From: Flavobacterium sp. MedPE-SWcel
GTDB lineage: Bacteria > Bacteroidota > Bacteroidia > Flavobacteriales > Flavobacteriaceae
Length of the DNA: 64,000 nucleotides
Reading direction: 5' to 3'
NCBI GenBank assembly: GCA_001874325.1
Contig: MPCW01000014.1
Coordinates: 1-64,000 of the forward strand
Positions 15,504 to 23,661 of this stretch are shown here, piece by piece (the first letter of the stretch is position 1; each line of letters begins with the position of its first letter). Made by a program: the position numbers and the translations under genes. A model generated the notes under the pieces. It saw only the letters and a list, made by a program, of their open reading frames with translations. It was not told where the DNA came from and did no database searches.

Positions 15504-15722
15504 ATGGGAATGATGAAAGTGTTTTCAGGAAGTAATATTTTAGCACAAGCATTAAAGCTTAAGCTAGAAGAGGCAGGTATAGATACTATAATTAAAAATA
15601 ATGTTCAATCTGCTACAATGGCTGGTTTCGGATCTTCTGGACAAGCTGTAGAAATCTTTATTGATGAAAGGTTTTATGGAAAAGCCCATAAAACAATAGA
15701 AGATTTTAAAATGAGTATTTAA
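15504..15722 (+). CDS. DUF2007 small signal-transduction-like protein
   Basis: The product is 72 aa. It matches DUF2007: K-V-F-S-G-S-N-I-L-A-Q-A-L-K-L-K-L-E-E-A-G-I near 5-26, then a GFG loop and V-E-I-F-I-D-E near 48-55. The fold recalls a small ferredoxin-like or PII-like domain (family name: putative prokaryotic signal transducing protein). It lies 12 nt after the single-lobe helicase gene, so they are probably cotranscribed. No catalytic residues are visible. It is cytoplasmic. Confidence 0.75.
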   Translation: MGMMKVFSGSNILAQALKLKLEEAGIDTIIKNNVQSATMAGFGSSGQAVEIFIDERFYGKAHKTIEDFKMSI

Positions 15723-15744
15723 GTAATTTGTTTATGGATTAATT

Positions 15745-16266
15745 GTGTTACAATCTCAAAGGTTATATTATAGAGAGCTTCTTCCTACTGATGATGAAGT
15801 TATGTTTGCTTTAGATTCTGACCCTGAAGTACATCGTTATTTGGGTAATAATCCATTAACTAATATTGAACAGAGTAGAGAATATATTAAAAACATAAGG
15901 CAACAATATCAAGATAATGGTATTGGTCGTATGGCTGTTTTTATAAAAGAAACAAATGAGTTTATAGGTTGGGCAGGATTAAAGTTAGAACATAATGTAA
16001 ACGGTTATGCTCAGTTTTATGATGTGGGCTATCGTTTTATGAAAAAATATTGGGGTAAGGGTTATGCCACTGAATCAGCTTTGTTTTTTATAAGCTATGG
16101 TTTTAACGAGCTAAGAGTTGAAAAAATAAATGCTTGTGCAATGGTAGATCATATTGCCTCTCGTCGTGCGCTAGAAAAGTCAGGATTAAAGTTTGTAGAA
16201 GATTTTGATTACGGCGATGGAGAAATATGCGCATGGTATGAAATTGAAAAACCTCAAAAAGTATAG
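15745..16266 (+). CDS. GNAT acetyltransferase, RimJ/RimL type
   Basis: The 173-aa product is a GNAT-fold N-acetyltransferase. It has L-Y-Y-R-E-L-L-P-T-D-D-E at the N-terminus, G-Y-R-F-M-K-K-Y-W-G-K-G-Y-A-T-E-S-A near 92-110 (acetyl-CoA pyrophosphate loop), and N-A-C-A-M-V-D-H-I-A-S-R-R-A-L-E-K-S-G-L-K near 130-150. These are typical of the RimJ/RimL group that acetylates protein N-termini or small amines. The substrate is unknown. The start is GTG at 15745. The stop (TAG) is immediately followed by the ATG of the alpha/beta hydrolase gene, so the two genes are translationally coupled. Confidence 0.85.
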   Translation: MLQSQRLYYRELLPTDDEVMFALDSDPEVHRYLGNNPLTNIEQSREYIKNIRQQYQDNGIGRMAVFIKETNEFIGWAGLKLEHNVNGYAQFYDVGYRFMKKYWGKGYATESALFFISYGFNELRVEKINACAMVDHIASRRALEKSGLKFVEDFDYGDGEICAWYEIEKPQKV

Positions 16267-17070
16267 ATGCAATCTTTTAAGCGTATACTTTTTATTCTTT
16301 TCACTCTTTTTGTAGGGGTTTATCTTCTAATTGTCTCGATTTTATATTTTCAACAAGAAAGTTTGATATTTCCAGCACGTAAGTTATCACTTCATCATGA
16401 GTTTACTTATACGGATAGTTTTGAAGAATTAAATATTTCTGTTGATGATGAAATAAGTATCAACGGGTTATTATTTAAAGCAGAAAGTACAAAAGGTCTT
16501 GTTTTTTATCTTCATGGTAATGGAGGTAATCTTGAAACATGGGGTAGTATTGCAAGTACATATACAAATTTAGGATATGATATTTTTATTCCTGATTATC
16601 GTGGGTATGGTAAAAGCAATGGGAGTATTAATAGCGAAGATCAGTTTTTTAATGATATGCGAAAAGTATATAGTAAACTGATAGAAAGATATAATAAAAA
16701 TACTGTTGTTATTATTGGTTATAGTATAGGTACAGGAACTGCTGCTATGTTGGCATCTGAAAATAATCCCAAGACATTAGTGTTAAAAGCTCCTTATTAT
16801 AGTCTTACAGAAGTAGTGGATGGTAGAATGCCTTTTATGCCTGATTTCTTACTTAAATATAACTTTGAAACATATAAATATTTAAAAGAAGTAAGCTCTC
16901 CAATTTATATATTTCATGGTACAGCAGATAATATAATACCATATTCTAATAGTTTAAAATTGAAAGAAGAATTTAATGAAAAGGTTCAATTAATAACTTT
17001 AAATAATGAAGGTCATCAACTGGGTTATAATGAAGTTTACTTAAATAATTTATCTGAAATACTGGAATAA
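16267..17070 (+). CDS. Membrane-anchored alpha/beta hydrolase
   Basis: The 267-aa product begins with one hydrophobic segment (about 5-28), a signal anchor or uncleaved signal peptide, followed by an alpha/beta hydrolase domain. The oxyanion region is FYLHGNGGN near 78-86. DYRGYGKS lies near 108, and the nucleophile elbow G-Y-S-I-G-T-G near 155-161 supplies the catalytic serine. The Asp and His come near the end (HGTADNIIPY and NNEGHQLGY). It resembles the BEM46/YfhR-type serine hydrolases. It follows the GNAT gene with no gap. Substrate unknown. Confidence 0.85.
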   Translation: MQSFKRILFILFTLFVGVYLLIVSILYFQQESLIFPARKLSLHHEFTYTDSFEELNISVDDEISINGLLFKAESTKGLVFYLHGNGGNLETWGSIASTYTNLGYDIFIPDYRGYGKSNGSINSEDQFFNDMRKVYSKLIERYNKNTVVIIGYSIGTGTAAMLASENNPKTLVLKAPYYSLTEVVDGRMPFMPDFLLKYNFETYKYLKEVSSPIYIFHGTADNIIPYSNSLKLKEEFNEKVQLITLNNEGHQLGYNEVYLNNLSEILE

Positions 17071-17144
17071 TCATCTTTATTCACTCCAAGTAAAAATCAT
17101 ATTAAAATTATTTATAAAAGGCTTTTTAAGCAGATAAAAAGTAA

Positions 17145-17174
17145 TTGACAACAATATCAATTAACTTATCTTTG
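17145..17174 (+). promoter_or_regulatory. Promoter of the ABC-F gene
   Basis: TTGACA (17145-17150) is followed by TATCTTTG (17167-17174). Nineteen bases separate the TTG from the -7 box, an ideal Bacteroidota arrangement. The ATG is 21 nt further on. Confidence 0.75.
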
Positions 17175-17195
17175 CAGCTTTAAAATTCTATATAG

Positions 17196-18827
17196 ATGAT
17201 TACTGCAGATGCACTTTCGGTACAATTTGGAGGTACCACACTTTTCAGCGATGTTTCATTTTCTATTAATGAAACCGATAAAATTGCCCTTATGGGTAAA
17301 AACGGAGCTGGGAAATCTACCTTACTTAAAATAATTGCAGGAGTTAGTAAACCATCTTCGGGAGCTATTTCTGCACCAAAAGGTACTGTTATAGCTTACC
17401 TACCTCAACATTTACTTACAGAGGATGATGCGACAGTATTTGAAGAAACTTCAAAAGCATTTGCAAGTGTTTTTAAAATGAAAGCTGAGATTGATGCTTT
17501 AAACGATGAACTTACTGTGCGTACCGATTATGAATCGGATGAATATTATAAAATCATCGAAAAAGTATCAGAGCTTAGCGAGAAGTTTTATGCTATAGAA
17601 GAAATTAATTATGAAGCAGAGGTAGAGAAGGTACTTGTAGGTATGGGCTTTACTCGTGACGACTTTACACGACCAACATCTGAATTTAGTGGAGGGTGGC
17701 GTATGCGTATCGAGTTGGCAAAAATACTACTACAAAAACCAGATTTAATATTACTTGATGAGCCTACTAACCATATGGATATTGAAAGTATTCAGTGGCT
17801 TGAAGACTTTTTAGTAAACGATGCTAAAGCAGTAGTAGTAATAAGTCACGACCGTGCTTTTGTAGATAATATTACTACACGTACTATAGAGGTTACTATG
17901 GGGCGTATTTATGATTATAAGGCGAAGTATTCTCATTACCTTGAGTTGCGTAAAGATCGTAGAGTACATCAACAAAAGGCATATGAAGAACAGCAAAAAA
18001 TGATTGCTGAAAATATGGAGTTTATAGAGCGCTTTAAAGGAACGTACTCAAAAACATTACAAGTACAGTCACGTGTAAAAATGCTTGAAAAATTAGTAAG
18101 AGTTGAAGTTGACGAGGTTGATAACTCAGCATTAAAACTTAAATTTCCACCTGCGCCACGCTCAGGGCAATATCCTGTTGTTGTTAATGAGTTGTCTAAA
18201 TCATATGACGATCATGTAGTATTTAAAGATGCTTCGATGGTTATTGAAAGAGGACAGAAATTAGCTTTTATAGGTAAAAATGGAGAAGGGAAATCGACTA
18301 TGGTAAAAGCCATAATGAGTGAAATCGATTTTGAAGGTAAGCTTGAAGTAGGGCACAATGTACAAATAGGATATTTTGCACAAAATCAAGCAGCAATGCT
18401 CGATGGAAACCTTACTGTTTTTGAAACAATAGACCAAATCGCAGTAGGTGATATACGAACTCAAATTAAGAACTTGTTAGGAGCTTTTATGTTTAGTGGA
18501 GATGACACTACTAAAAAAGTTAAAGTACTTTCGGGAGGAGAAAAGACAAGATTAGCAATGATAAAATTATTGCTTGAGCCTGTAAACTTATTAATATTGG
18601 ATGAGCCTACTAATCATCTTGATATGAAAACTAAAGATATTATTAAAGATGCTTTAAAAGCATTTGATGGTACATTGATATTAGTATCTCACGATAGAGA
18701 TTTCCTTGATGGACTGGTAACCAAAGTGTTTGAATTTGGTAATAAGCGTGTAAAAGAACATTTTGAAGATATTAAAGGTTTTCTTGAACATAAAAAAATG
18801 CAAAATTTGGATGAAATAGAAAAGTAA
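17196..18827 (+). CDS. ABC-F family ATPase
   Basis: The product (543 aa) has two ABC ATPase domains in one chain and no membrane segment, the plan of the ABC-F translation factors. The first Walker A is GKNGAGKST near 35-43 with Walker B LLDEPTNHMDIE near 187-198. A linker of about 80 residues (the P-site tRNA-interacting region) precedes the second Walker A, GKNGEGKST near 360, and Walker B LILDEPTNHLD near 468. It is of the YbiT type rather than Uup, since there is no C-terminal coiled coil after the second ATPase. It probably binds ribosomes. The gene is monocistronic with a clear promoter. Confidence 0.9.
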   Translation: MITADALSVQFGGTTLFSDVSFSINETDKIALMGKNGAGKSTLLKIIAGVSKPSSGAISAPKGTVIAYLPQHLLTEDDATVFEETSKAFASVFKMKAEIDALNDELTVRTDYESDEYYKIIEKVSELSEKFYAIEEINYEAEVEKVLVGMGFTRDDFTRPTSEFSGGWRMRIELAKILLQKPDLILLDEPTNHMDIESIQWLEDFLVNDAKAVVVISHDRAFVDNITTRTIEVTMGRIYDYKAKYSHYLELRKDRRVHQQKAYEEQQKMIAENMEFIERFKGTYSKTLQVQSRVKMLEKLVRVEVDEVDNSALKLKFPPAPRSGQYPVVVNELSKSYDDHVVFKDASMVIERGQKLAFIGKNGEGKSTMVKAIMSEIDFEGKLEVGHNVQIGYFAQNQAAMLDGNLTVFETIDQIAVGDIRTQIKNLLGAFMFSGDDTTKKVKVLSGGEKTRLAMIKLLLEPVNLLILDEPTNHLDMKTKDIIKDALKAFDGTLILVSHDRDFLDGLVTKVFEFGNKRVKEHFEDIKGFLEHKKMQNLDEIEK

Positions 18828-18852
18828 TTTTATCTATAACTTTATAACGGCA

Positions 18853-18884
18853 CAAAAGGCATAAGTTAATACCTATGCCCTTTG
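18853..18884. terminator. Hairpin between convergent genes
   Basis: An imperfect inverted repeat, CAAAAGGCATA (18853-18863) with TATGCCCTTTG (18874-18884), lies between the ABC-F gene and the minus-strand vWA gene. No T-run follows it, so termination is only suggested by position. Confidence 0.4.
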
Positions 18885-18915
18885 CTATTTAACCAAACTT
18901 ACTAAAACTTATTTT

Positions 18916-21474
18916 TTATTCTATCATGTCTACCAGTTTAATAAACTCTTCCCTGTAGCCTTCGGGGTCTTTTCGTAGTCCTTTTTTAGCTAATTCTATA
19001 ATTGCATCTGATTCTTTATTAGGTATTAACTTACTGTCTCTTAATTTTAACCCAAACCATGCTACAGCAGCAGCAAAATTAAAGTCGCTTGATGCATTAT
19101 GTGATTGGGTTGTGACATTTTGTACTACTTTTGTTAACTCTTTGCTTACATCTTCATTAGGTTTTTTATATCTAAACTTTATAGTTGCTAATTCGTTATT
19201 ATAATTGCCTGTAACTGATTTAGTAGGGCTATATTTTAACTTTGGAGCAGCATTAAAGTAGTTACTATTTACGCCCACAGGGATTATCTCGTAAAGAGCA
19301 GTAACAGTATGTCCGCTACCCAATTCGCCCGCATCAACAGCATCGTTAACAAAATCTTCATCACGCAGTTTTCTATTTTCATACCCTATAAGACGATACG
19401 ATTGTACATATTTAGGATTAAACTCTATTTGTATTTTTACGTCTTTAGCAATAGCATACATAGAGCCTTTAAATTCTTTTTGTAAGAAACGATCAGCTTC
19501 TTGTATATTATCGATGTAAGCATAATTACCACTACCTTTATTAGCTAATATTTCTAATTTAGAGTCTTTATAATTACCCATACCATAGCCCAAACACGTT
19601 AAATATACTCCACTTTTACGTTTCTGTTCAATGAGTGTTTGCATATCTTCATCCGAGCTATCACCGATATTAAAATCACCATCAGTAGCTAATATGACTC
19701 TATTATTACCATCTTTAATAAAGTTTTCTTGCGCTGTTTTGTAAGCAAGTTCTATACCTGCATCGCCTGCTGTACTACCTTCAGATTTTAAACTATCTAT
19801 AACAGCTATAATTTTATCTTTTTCTGCACCACTTGTAGATGGCAATACTATTTGTGCTGTACCTGCATATGTTACTATTGCAATTCGGTCTTTATTACGC
19901 ATCTGATCGGTCAAAATTTTCATAGACTTCTTTAATAGAGGTAGCTTATTTTGATTGTTCATCGACCCTGAAACATCAATAAGAAATACCAAGTTTGAGG
20001 CAGGTAATTTTCGTTTAGGAATATCTTTACCTCGTAAACCTATTTTTAAGAGCTTATGTTTTGTATTCCAAGGGGCGTAACTATATTCAGTACTGATAGA
20101 GAATGGTTGGCTACCGTTAGGGCGTATATATTGATATTTAAAGAAGTTAATCATTTCTTCTATACGTACTGCACTTTTAGGTACAGTTTGCTCATTATTA
20201 ATAAAGCGACGTATATTAGTATACGATGCATTATCAACATCAATAGAAAAAGTAGATAGCGGAGCTATGGTTAAATCTTCAAATTGATTTTCTTCAAAAA
20301 CCTCATAATCTTCTTGATCAATTCTAATTTTCTTTTTCGTTTCCAGAGTACCTTCTGTAATAAATGTCTTTTTAGTATTTATTAATACTACATTGTCACT
20401 GCCATTACCATATATAGTTGTAGCATTAGCATCTTTTAAGACTCTACAGTTAGCAATATGTTCAGGGTTTATATTTCTAAAAGTAACCTCATCTACAGGG
20501 AAACCATCTATAATATAAAGTGTTTTTTGATTACTTGGTATCGCATTTATACGGTTTAACTCTATATTTATTTCATCTATACTTTGATGGTCTATATATC
20601 CATCTAAATCTAAATCATCCTTCTTAGTTGTAATAATAATTACTCCATTAGACCCTCGACTACCATATAGTGATGTAGCTTCTGTATCTTTTAAAATACT
20701 GTATGATGTTATTTCTTTATGATTCATCTTTCTAAAAGTGTCCTCATTTGTAGGAGTCCCATTTATAACAAATAAAGGTTCTACATTTTGATGTAAAGTT
20801 GCCTTATCAGGCTTTTCTGTACCAGTAGTAATTAACCTTCTATGTAATAATTGAACATTTGTACCATCAGCCTTGTCTTCTGATTGTTGTATGGTATTTT
20901 TATAGTCACCATTTATAGGGTAACGATTAGAAGTAATAGCAGGATATTGAGTCGTAACATTAGAATTTATGGTTGCAGAGTTAGAGTGATTCAGATTGTT
21001 ATTAGGTTCGATATCTTCACTTGTAGGGAAGAATGCGAAAGGGAGCGCCATAGGGGGTTGTACATTATCATTGCCTTTGAAACGTACTGAATCACTAGTT
21101 GTATATTGATTACCTCTTGGTAAAGGTGCATTTTCCATTGCAACCTCTTCTTCAACTATTCTTTCAAGTGAAGGGGTAAAAGTTTCCTTTATTTTTTGAG
21201 TATCTATAATTGTTACATTGTTTTCAGGTAATGTATCAGGTGTGATTATAGTATTTTGGTTATTATTTATAAGCCAGTTACCAATACTAATGAATAGTAA
21301 TAATAAAGCAGCAATACTGGTATATTTCCACCATGCTATAGCACGACGTTTTTCTTTTTGGTCTAGCTTTTCCTCTACACGATTCCATACCGCTTCCATT
21401 CGGTCAAAACCTTCCTTTTCTTTATTTTTAGCAGCTGTTTTAAACTGTTTGTATATTTTATCTTTACTTTCCAT
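18916..21474 (-). CDS. Chimeric membrane protein: anti-sigma-like N-terminus, plug-like repeats, vWA
   Basis: The likely start is the ATG at 21474, which gives 852 aa; the frame is open 27 nt further up. Residues 1-45 are charged and cytoplasmic like flavobacterial anti-sigma factors, and a single membrane span follows at about 48-70. Two segments then carry SusC-plug-like signatures. One lies near 233-284 (LFVINGTP, then ILKDTEATSLYGSRGSNGVI) and the other near 319-369 (LYIIDGFP, VLKDANATTIYG). No TonB-dependent beta barrel follows. Residues about 406-486 look like the vWA N-terminal (YfbK-type) segment. A vWA domain then has an intact MIDAS, DxSxS at 500-504, T568 and D598. It overlaps the ECF sigma gene by 11 nt, so the two form a unit. 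Confidence in the domains is high, in the mechanism low. Confidence 0.85.
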   Translation of the reverse strand: MESKDKIYKQFKTAAKNKEKEGFDRMEAVWNRVEEKLDQKEKRRAIAWWKYTSIAALLLLFISIGNWLINNNQNTIITPDTLPENNVTIIDTQKIKETFTPSLERIVEEEVAMENAPLPRGNQYTTSDSVRFKGNDNVQPPMALPFAFFPTSEDIEPNNNLNHSNSATINSNVTTQYPAITSNRYPINGDYKNTIQQSEDKADGTNVQLLHRRLITTGTEKPDKATLHQNVEPLFVINGTPTNEDTFRKMNHKEITSYSILKDTEATSLYGSRGSNGVIIITTKKDDLDLDGYIDHQSIDEINIELNRINAIPSNQKTLYIIDGFPVDEVTFRNINPEHIANCRVLKDANATTIYGNGSDNVVLINTKKTFITEGTLETKKKIRIDQEDYEVFEENQFEDLTIAPLSTFSIDVDNASYTNIRRFINNEQTVPKSAVRIEEMINFFKYQYIRPNGSQPFSISTEYSYAPWNTKHKLLKIGLRGKDIPKRKLPASNLVFLIDVSGSMNNQNKLPLLKKSMKILTDQMRNKDRIAIVTYAGTAQIVLPSTSGAEKDKIIAVIDSLKSEGSTAGDAGIELAYKTAQENFIKDGNNRVILATDGDFNIGDSSDEDMQTLIEQKRKSGVYLTCLGYGMGNYKDSKLEILANKGSGNYAYIDNIQEADRFLQKEFKGSMYAIAKDVKIQIEFNPKYVQSYRLIGYENRKLRDEDFVNDAVDAGELGSGHTVTALYEIIPVGVNSNYFNAAPKLKYSPTKSVTGNYNNELATIKFRYKKPNEDVSKELTKVVQNVTTQSHNASSDFNFAAAVAWFGLKLRDSKLIPNKESDAIIELAKKGLRKDPEGYREEFIKLVDMIE

Positions 21475-22012
21475 TACTAATTGCATTTTGATAATAAACA
21501 TTGTTTACTAATTCTTTCAACTTTGTTCGGGAGACGTTTAATTGTGATTTTGAAGTACCCTCACTAATGTTTAACATAGTGGCTATTTCTTTATGCGAAT
21601 AACCTTCTATAGCAAAAAGGTTAAATACAGTTCTACAGCCTTCGGGAATATGATTTAGTAATTCTAATAACTCCTCTTCTTCCAATCCATCAGATTGTGT
21701 TTGAGAAATCTCATTGCCAAAAGCCATATCTTCAATATATATATTAAAGTTTATGTTTCGTTTTAGGCTTAATAAGCATTGATTTACAGCTATCTTTCGA
21801 GCCCATGCTTCAAATGCCTTTATTTCTTTTAGTTGATCTAACTTGGTAAAAATGGTATAGAAAGCATCGGCCATTGCTTCTTCTATCAGTTCTTCACTTT
21901 TTAAATACCTTTTGCAAGTATGATATAGCTTAGGAGCCATAAGCTCATACACCTTCCGTTGAGATTCTCGGTGCATTTTTTTACATGCTATTATAAGTTT
22001 TTCTTCTATCAC
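21464..22012 (-). CDS. ECF-type RNA polymerase sigma factor
   Basis: The 182-aa protein has the two ECF domains. Region 2 (about 10-85) includes AMADAFYTIFTKLDQ and FEAWARKIAVNQCLLSLKR. Region 4 (about 115-170) has the helix-turn-helix Y-S-H-K-E-I-A-T-M-L-N-I-S-E-G-T-S-K-S-Q-L. It begins with GTG at 22012. Its 3' end overlaps by 11 nt the gene of the membrane protein with an anti-sigma-like N-terminus, so that protein is the natural candidate anti-sigma factor. Target genes are unknown. Confidence 0.9.
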   Translation of the reverse strand: MIEEKLIIACKKMHRESQRKVYELMAPKLYHTCKRYLKSEELIEEAMADAFYTIFTKLDQLKEIKAFEAWARKIAVNQCLLSLKRNINFNIYIEDMAFGNEISQTQSDGLEEEELLELLNHIPEGCRTVFNLFAIEGYSHKEIATMLNISEGTSKSQLNVSRTKLKELVNNVYYQNAISNGK

Positions 22013-22124
22013 AATAAGTCTCTTTGTTTATATAGAGTAGCAAAAGATGCAAAAGGTTGGGAGGGGAGTAAAAATTTTTTAAATTTATTCGAAAATGATA
22101 GCGGGGATTAACTTGATAAAAAAA

Positions 22125-22967
22125 CTATTTATCAATGGTTATTTTGTAAATGTTTGAAATCATTTCATTATCACCTTTGTCTTCGCAAAGTAAAAATTCT
22201 AATGTGCTATTATTATCTTTATAAAGAGTAATACCTTTATAATTATTTTGACCAATTAGCATAGTAGACTCAACCTTCATTGTTTCTAAATTAAGAATAC
22301 CTATATATGTACCTGCTGTTTTACTATCATTGTGTGCTGAAGATGATTTTTCAACACTTGCTAAAAAGTAAAGTTTGTCATTTACCTTTATGCCATCAGT
22401 AAAGCCAGCTTGTACACTGTCTATTCTAGGTAATTCGATAGGGTTATATATAATCTGAAAAAACATTTCAGAGATATCGCCCTCTAACGTGAAAATACCA
22501 TTTTGTTCAGACTTTCCATTACCTCGCTGTAACAAGTACCAAGTAGTGCCATCATTAATAGCACCTTCAATATTAAAACCTTCAGGGTTTATTCCTCCAA
22601 AACTTTGCATTATCAAGTAAAGGTCGGTAGCATCAAGGTGGGGCAGTGCTTCTTTTGTATCAATGTTAATGCGACCTATACTGCTTCGTTTTTCGGTAGA
22701 ACCAGAACCAAAAAGATATAAGTCATTATTATTTATAGTAACAGCTTCATAGTCTGCTTTATGTTCTTTGGGTATATTTTCTAGTAAGCCTGTATAATCA
22801 TCGGCAACTAAGGGTGTTTTATTCAGTTGTTCTGTTTTAATATTATATTCATACAAAAGATGGCTATTATCAGATACGATAAAAAGAGAATCATTATCAA
22901 GAAGTAATCCTGAGGCTGATCCAATACCGATAATTTGAAAGAGTAATTGCAACTGAAACTTTTGCAT
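22125..22967 (-). CDS. Beta-propeller-like protein of unknown function
   Basis: This 280-aa protein has repeated patterns of strands and loops that fit a beta-propeller: LLLDNDSLFIVSDNSHLLYEY, NNNDLYLFGSG, KVNDKLYFLASVE and YIGILNLETMKVE. Motifs such as DYEAVTI and NPEGFNIEGA recall phytase-like or SdiA-regulated propellers, in which acidic residues bind calcium. I do not recognise a characterised family; DUF6929-type proteins look similar. The first 20 residues are only moderately hydrophobic and I see no convincing signal peptide. It is upstream of the ECF sigma factor on the same strand with a 112-nt gap, so cotranscription is possible. Confidence 0.6.
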   Translation of the reverse strand: MQKFQLQLLFQIIGIGSASGLLLDNDSLFIVSDNSHLLYEYNIKTEQLNKTPLVADDYTGLLENIPKEHKADYEAVTINNNDLYLFGSGSTEKRSSIGRINIDTKEALPHLDATDLYLIMQSFGGINPEGFNIEGAINDGTTWYLLQRGNGKSEQNGIFTLEGDISEMFFQIIYNPIELPRIDSVQAGFTDGIKVNDKLYFLASVEKSSSAHNDSKTAGTYIGILNLETMKVESTMLIGQNNYKGITLYKDNNSTLEFLLCEDKGDNEMISNIYKITIDK

Positions 22968-23068
22968 GATATGAAGTTTTTAAGAGAACGCTGCAAACAT
23001 ATACATTCTTACAATTACATATAGATAAAAAGATGTAATTATGATAATTATAAAGGGAGAGAGGTTCT

Positions 23069-23437
23069 CTATAAAATAATATTTTCTAACGAAGCACTTT
23101 GCGGATCATCTTCTAGGAGATCCTTAAATTCCTCTTCAGATAGGCATATCCCTATATGTTCTACCTTTTCATTGTCATCTTCATCCCCATTAATAAAATA
23201 TATAGGTGTAGTAGCTGTTTTTTTGCGTTTACGCATCTCTTGAGCTGCGGATCTGCCATGAGATGGTTTTACAGCATAGTTTATTACAATAGCATCAGGT
23301 TTATTACGAGTTGTATTTTTATAAGTAATAGTACCATCAACCATTTGTGTTCCTACAATGCGGTGAGATGTTGTTTTACAATAGTCAATAAGAGGTGTAG
23401 AAGCTTCTTTACTCCAATCGATAATAAATAAGTTCAT
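23069..23437 (-). CDS. Degenerate receiver-like protein
   Basis: The preferred start is the ATG at 23437 (MNLFIIDWSKEAS), which gives 122 aa. An upstream in-frame ATG at 23491 would add a hydrophobic stretch that homologous receivers lack. The alternation of strands and helices matches a response-regulator receiver: LFIIDW (strand 1), DAIVINYAVKP (strand 3 and following loop), TPIYFINGDEDD (strand 4). The position of the phosphoacceptor Asp appears to hold Asn (INYAVKP, canonical LDIMMP), and the usual acidic pair of strand 1 is absent. It is likely a pseudo-receiver. No kinase gene is adjacent. Assignment is by pattern only. Confidence 0.5.
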   Translation of the reverse strand: MNLFIIDWSKEASTPLIDYCKTTSHRIVGTQMVDGTITYKNTTRNKPDAIVINYAVKPSHGRSAAQEMRKRKKTATTPIYFINGDEDDNEKVEHIGICLSEEEFKDLLEDDPQSASLENIIL

Positions 23438-23637
23438 TTTTTTATGATGTGTGTATAACAAAAATATAAAACCTACTGTTAAAATAAACATGAGTTTGAG
23501 TAAATATCCAGTATTTGTATTGACTTTACATTGTGTTAACCAGTAGCTTATGTTGATGGTCGTTTTTTAAGAACCGTATATAGTTCTTAAAAATATTAAA
23601 TAATAAATTTCAGGTTTTCTTGTCCATTTCTTCTCCT

Positions 23638-23645
23638 TACATTTG
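23638..23645 (+). promoter_or_regulatory. Possible -7 box of the MATE gene
   Basis: TACATTTG matches TAnnTTTG 16 nt before the GTG at 23662. A TTG at 23620-23622 is only 15 bp upstream, shorter than usual, so this is tentative. Confidence 0.4.
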
Positions 23646-23661
23646 CTAAAATTGAAGAGAG

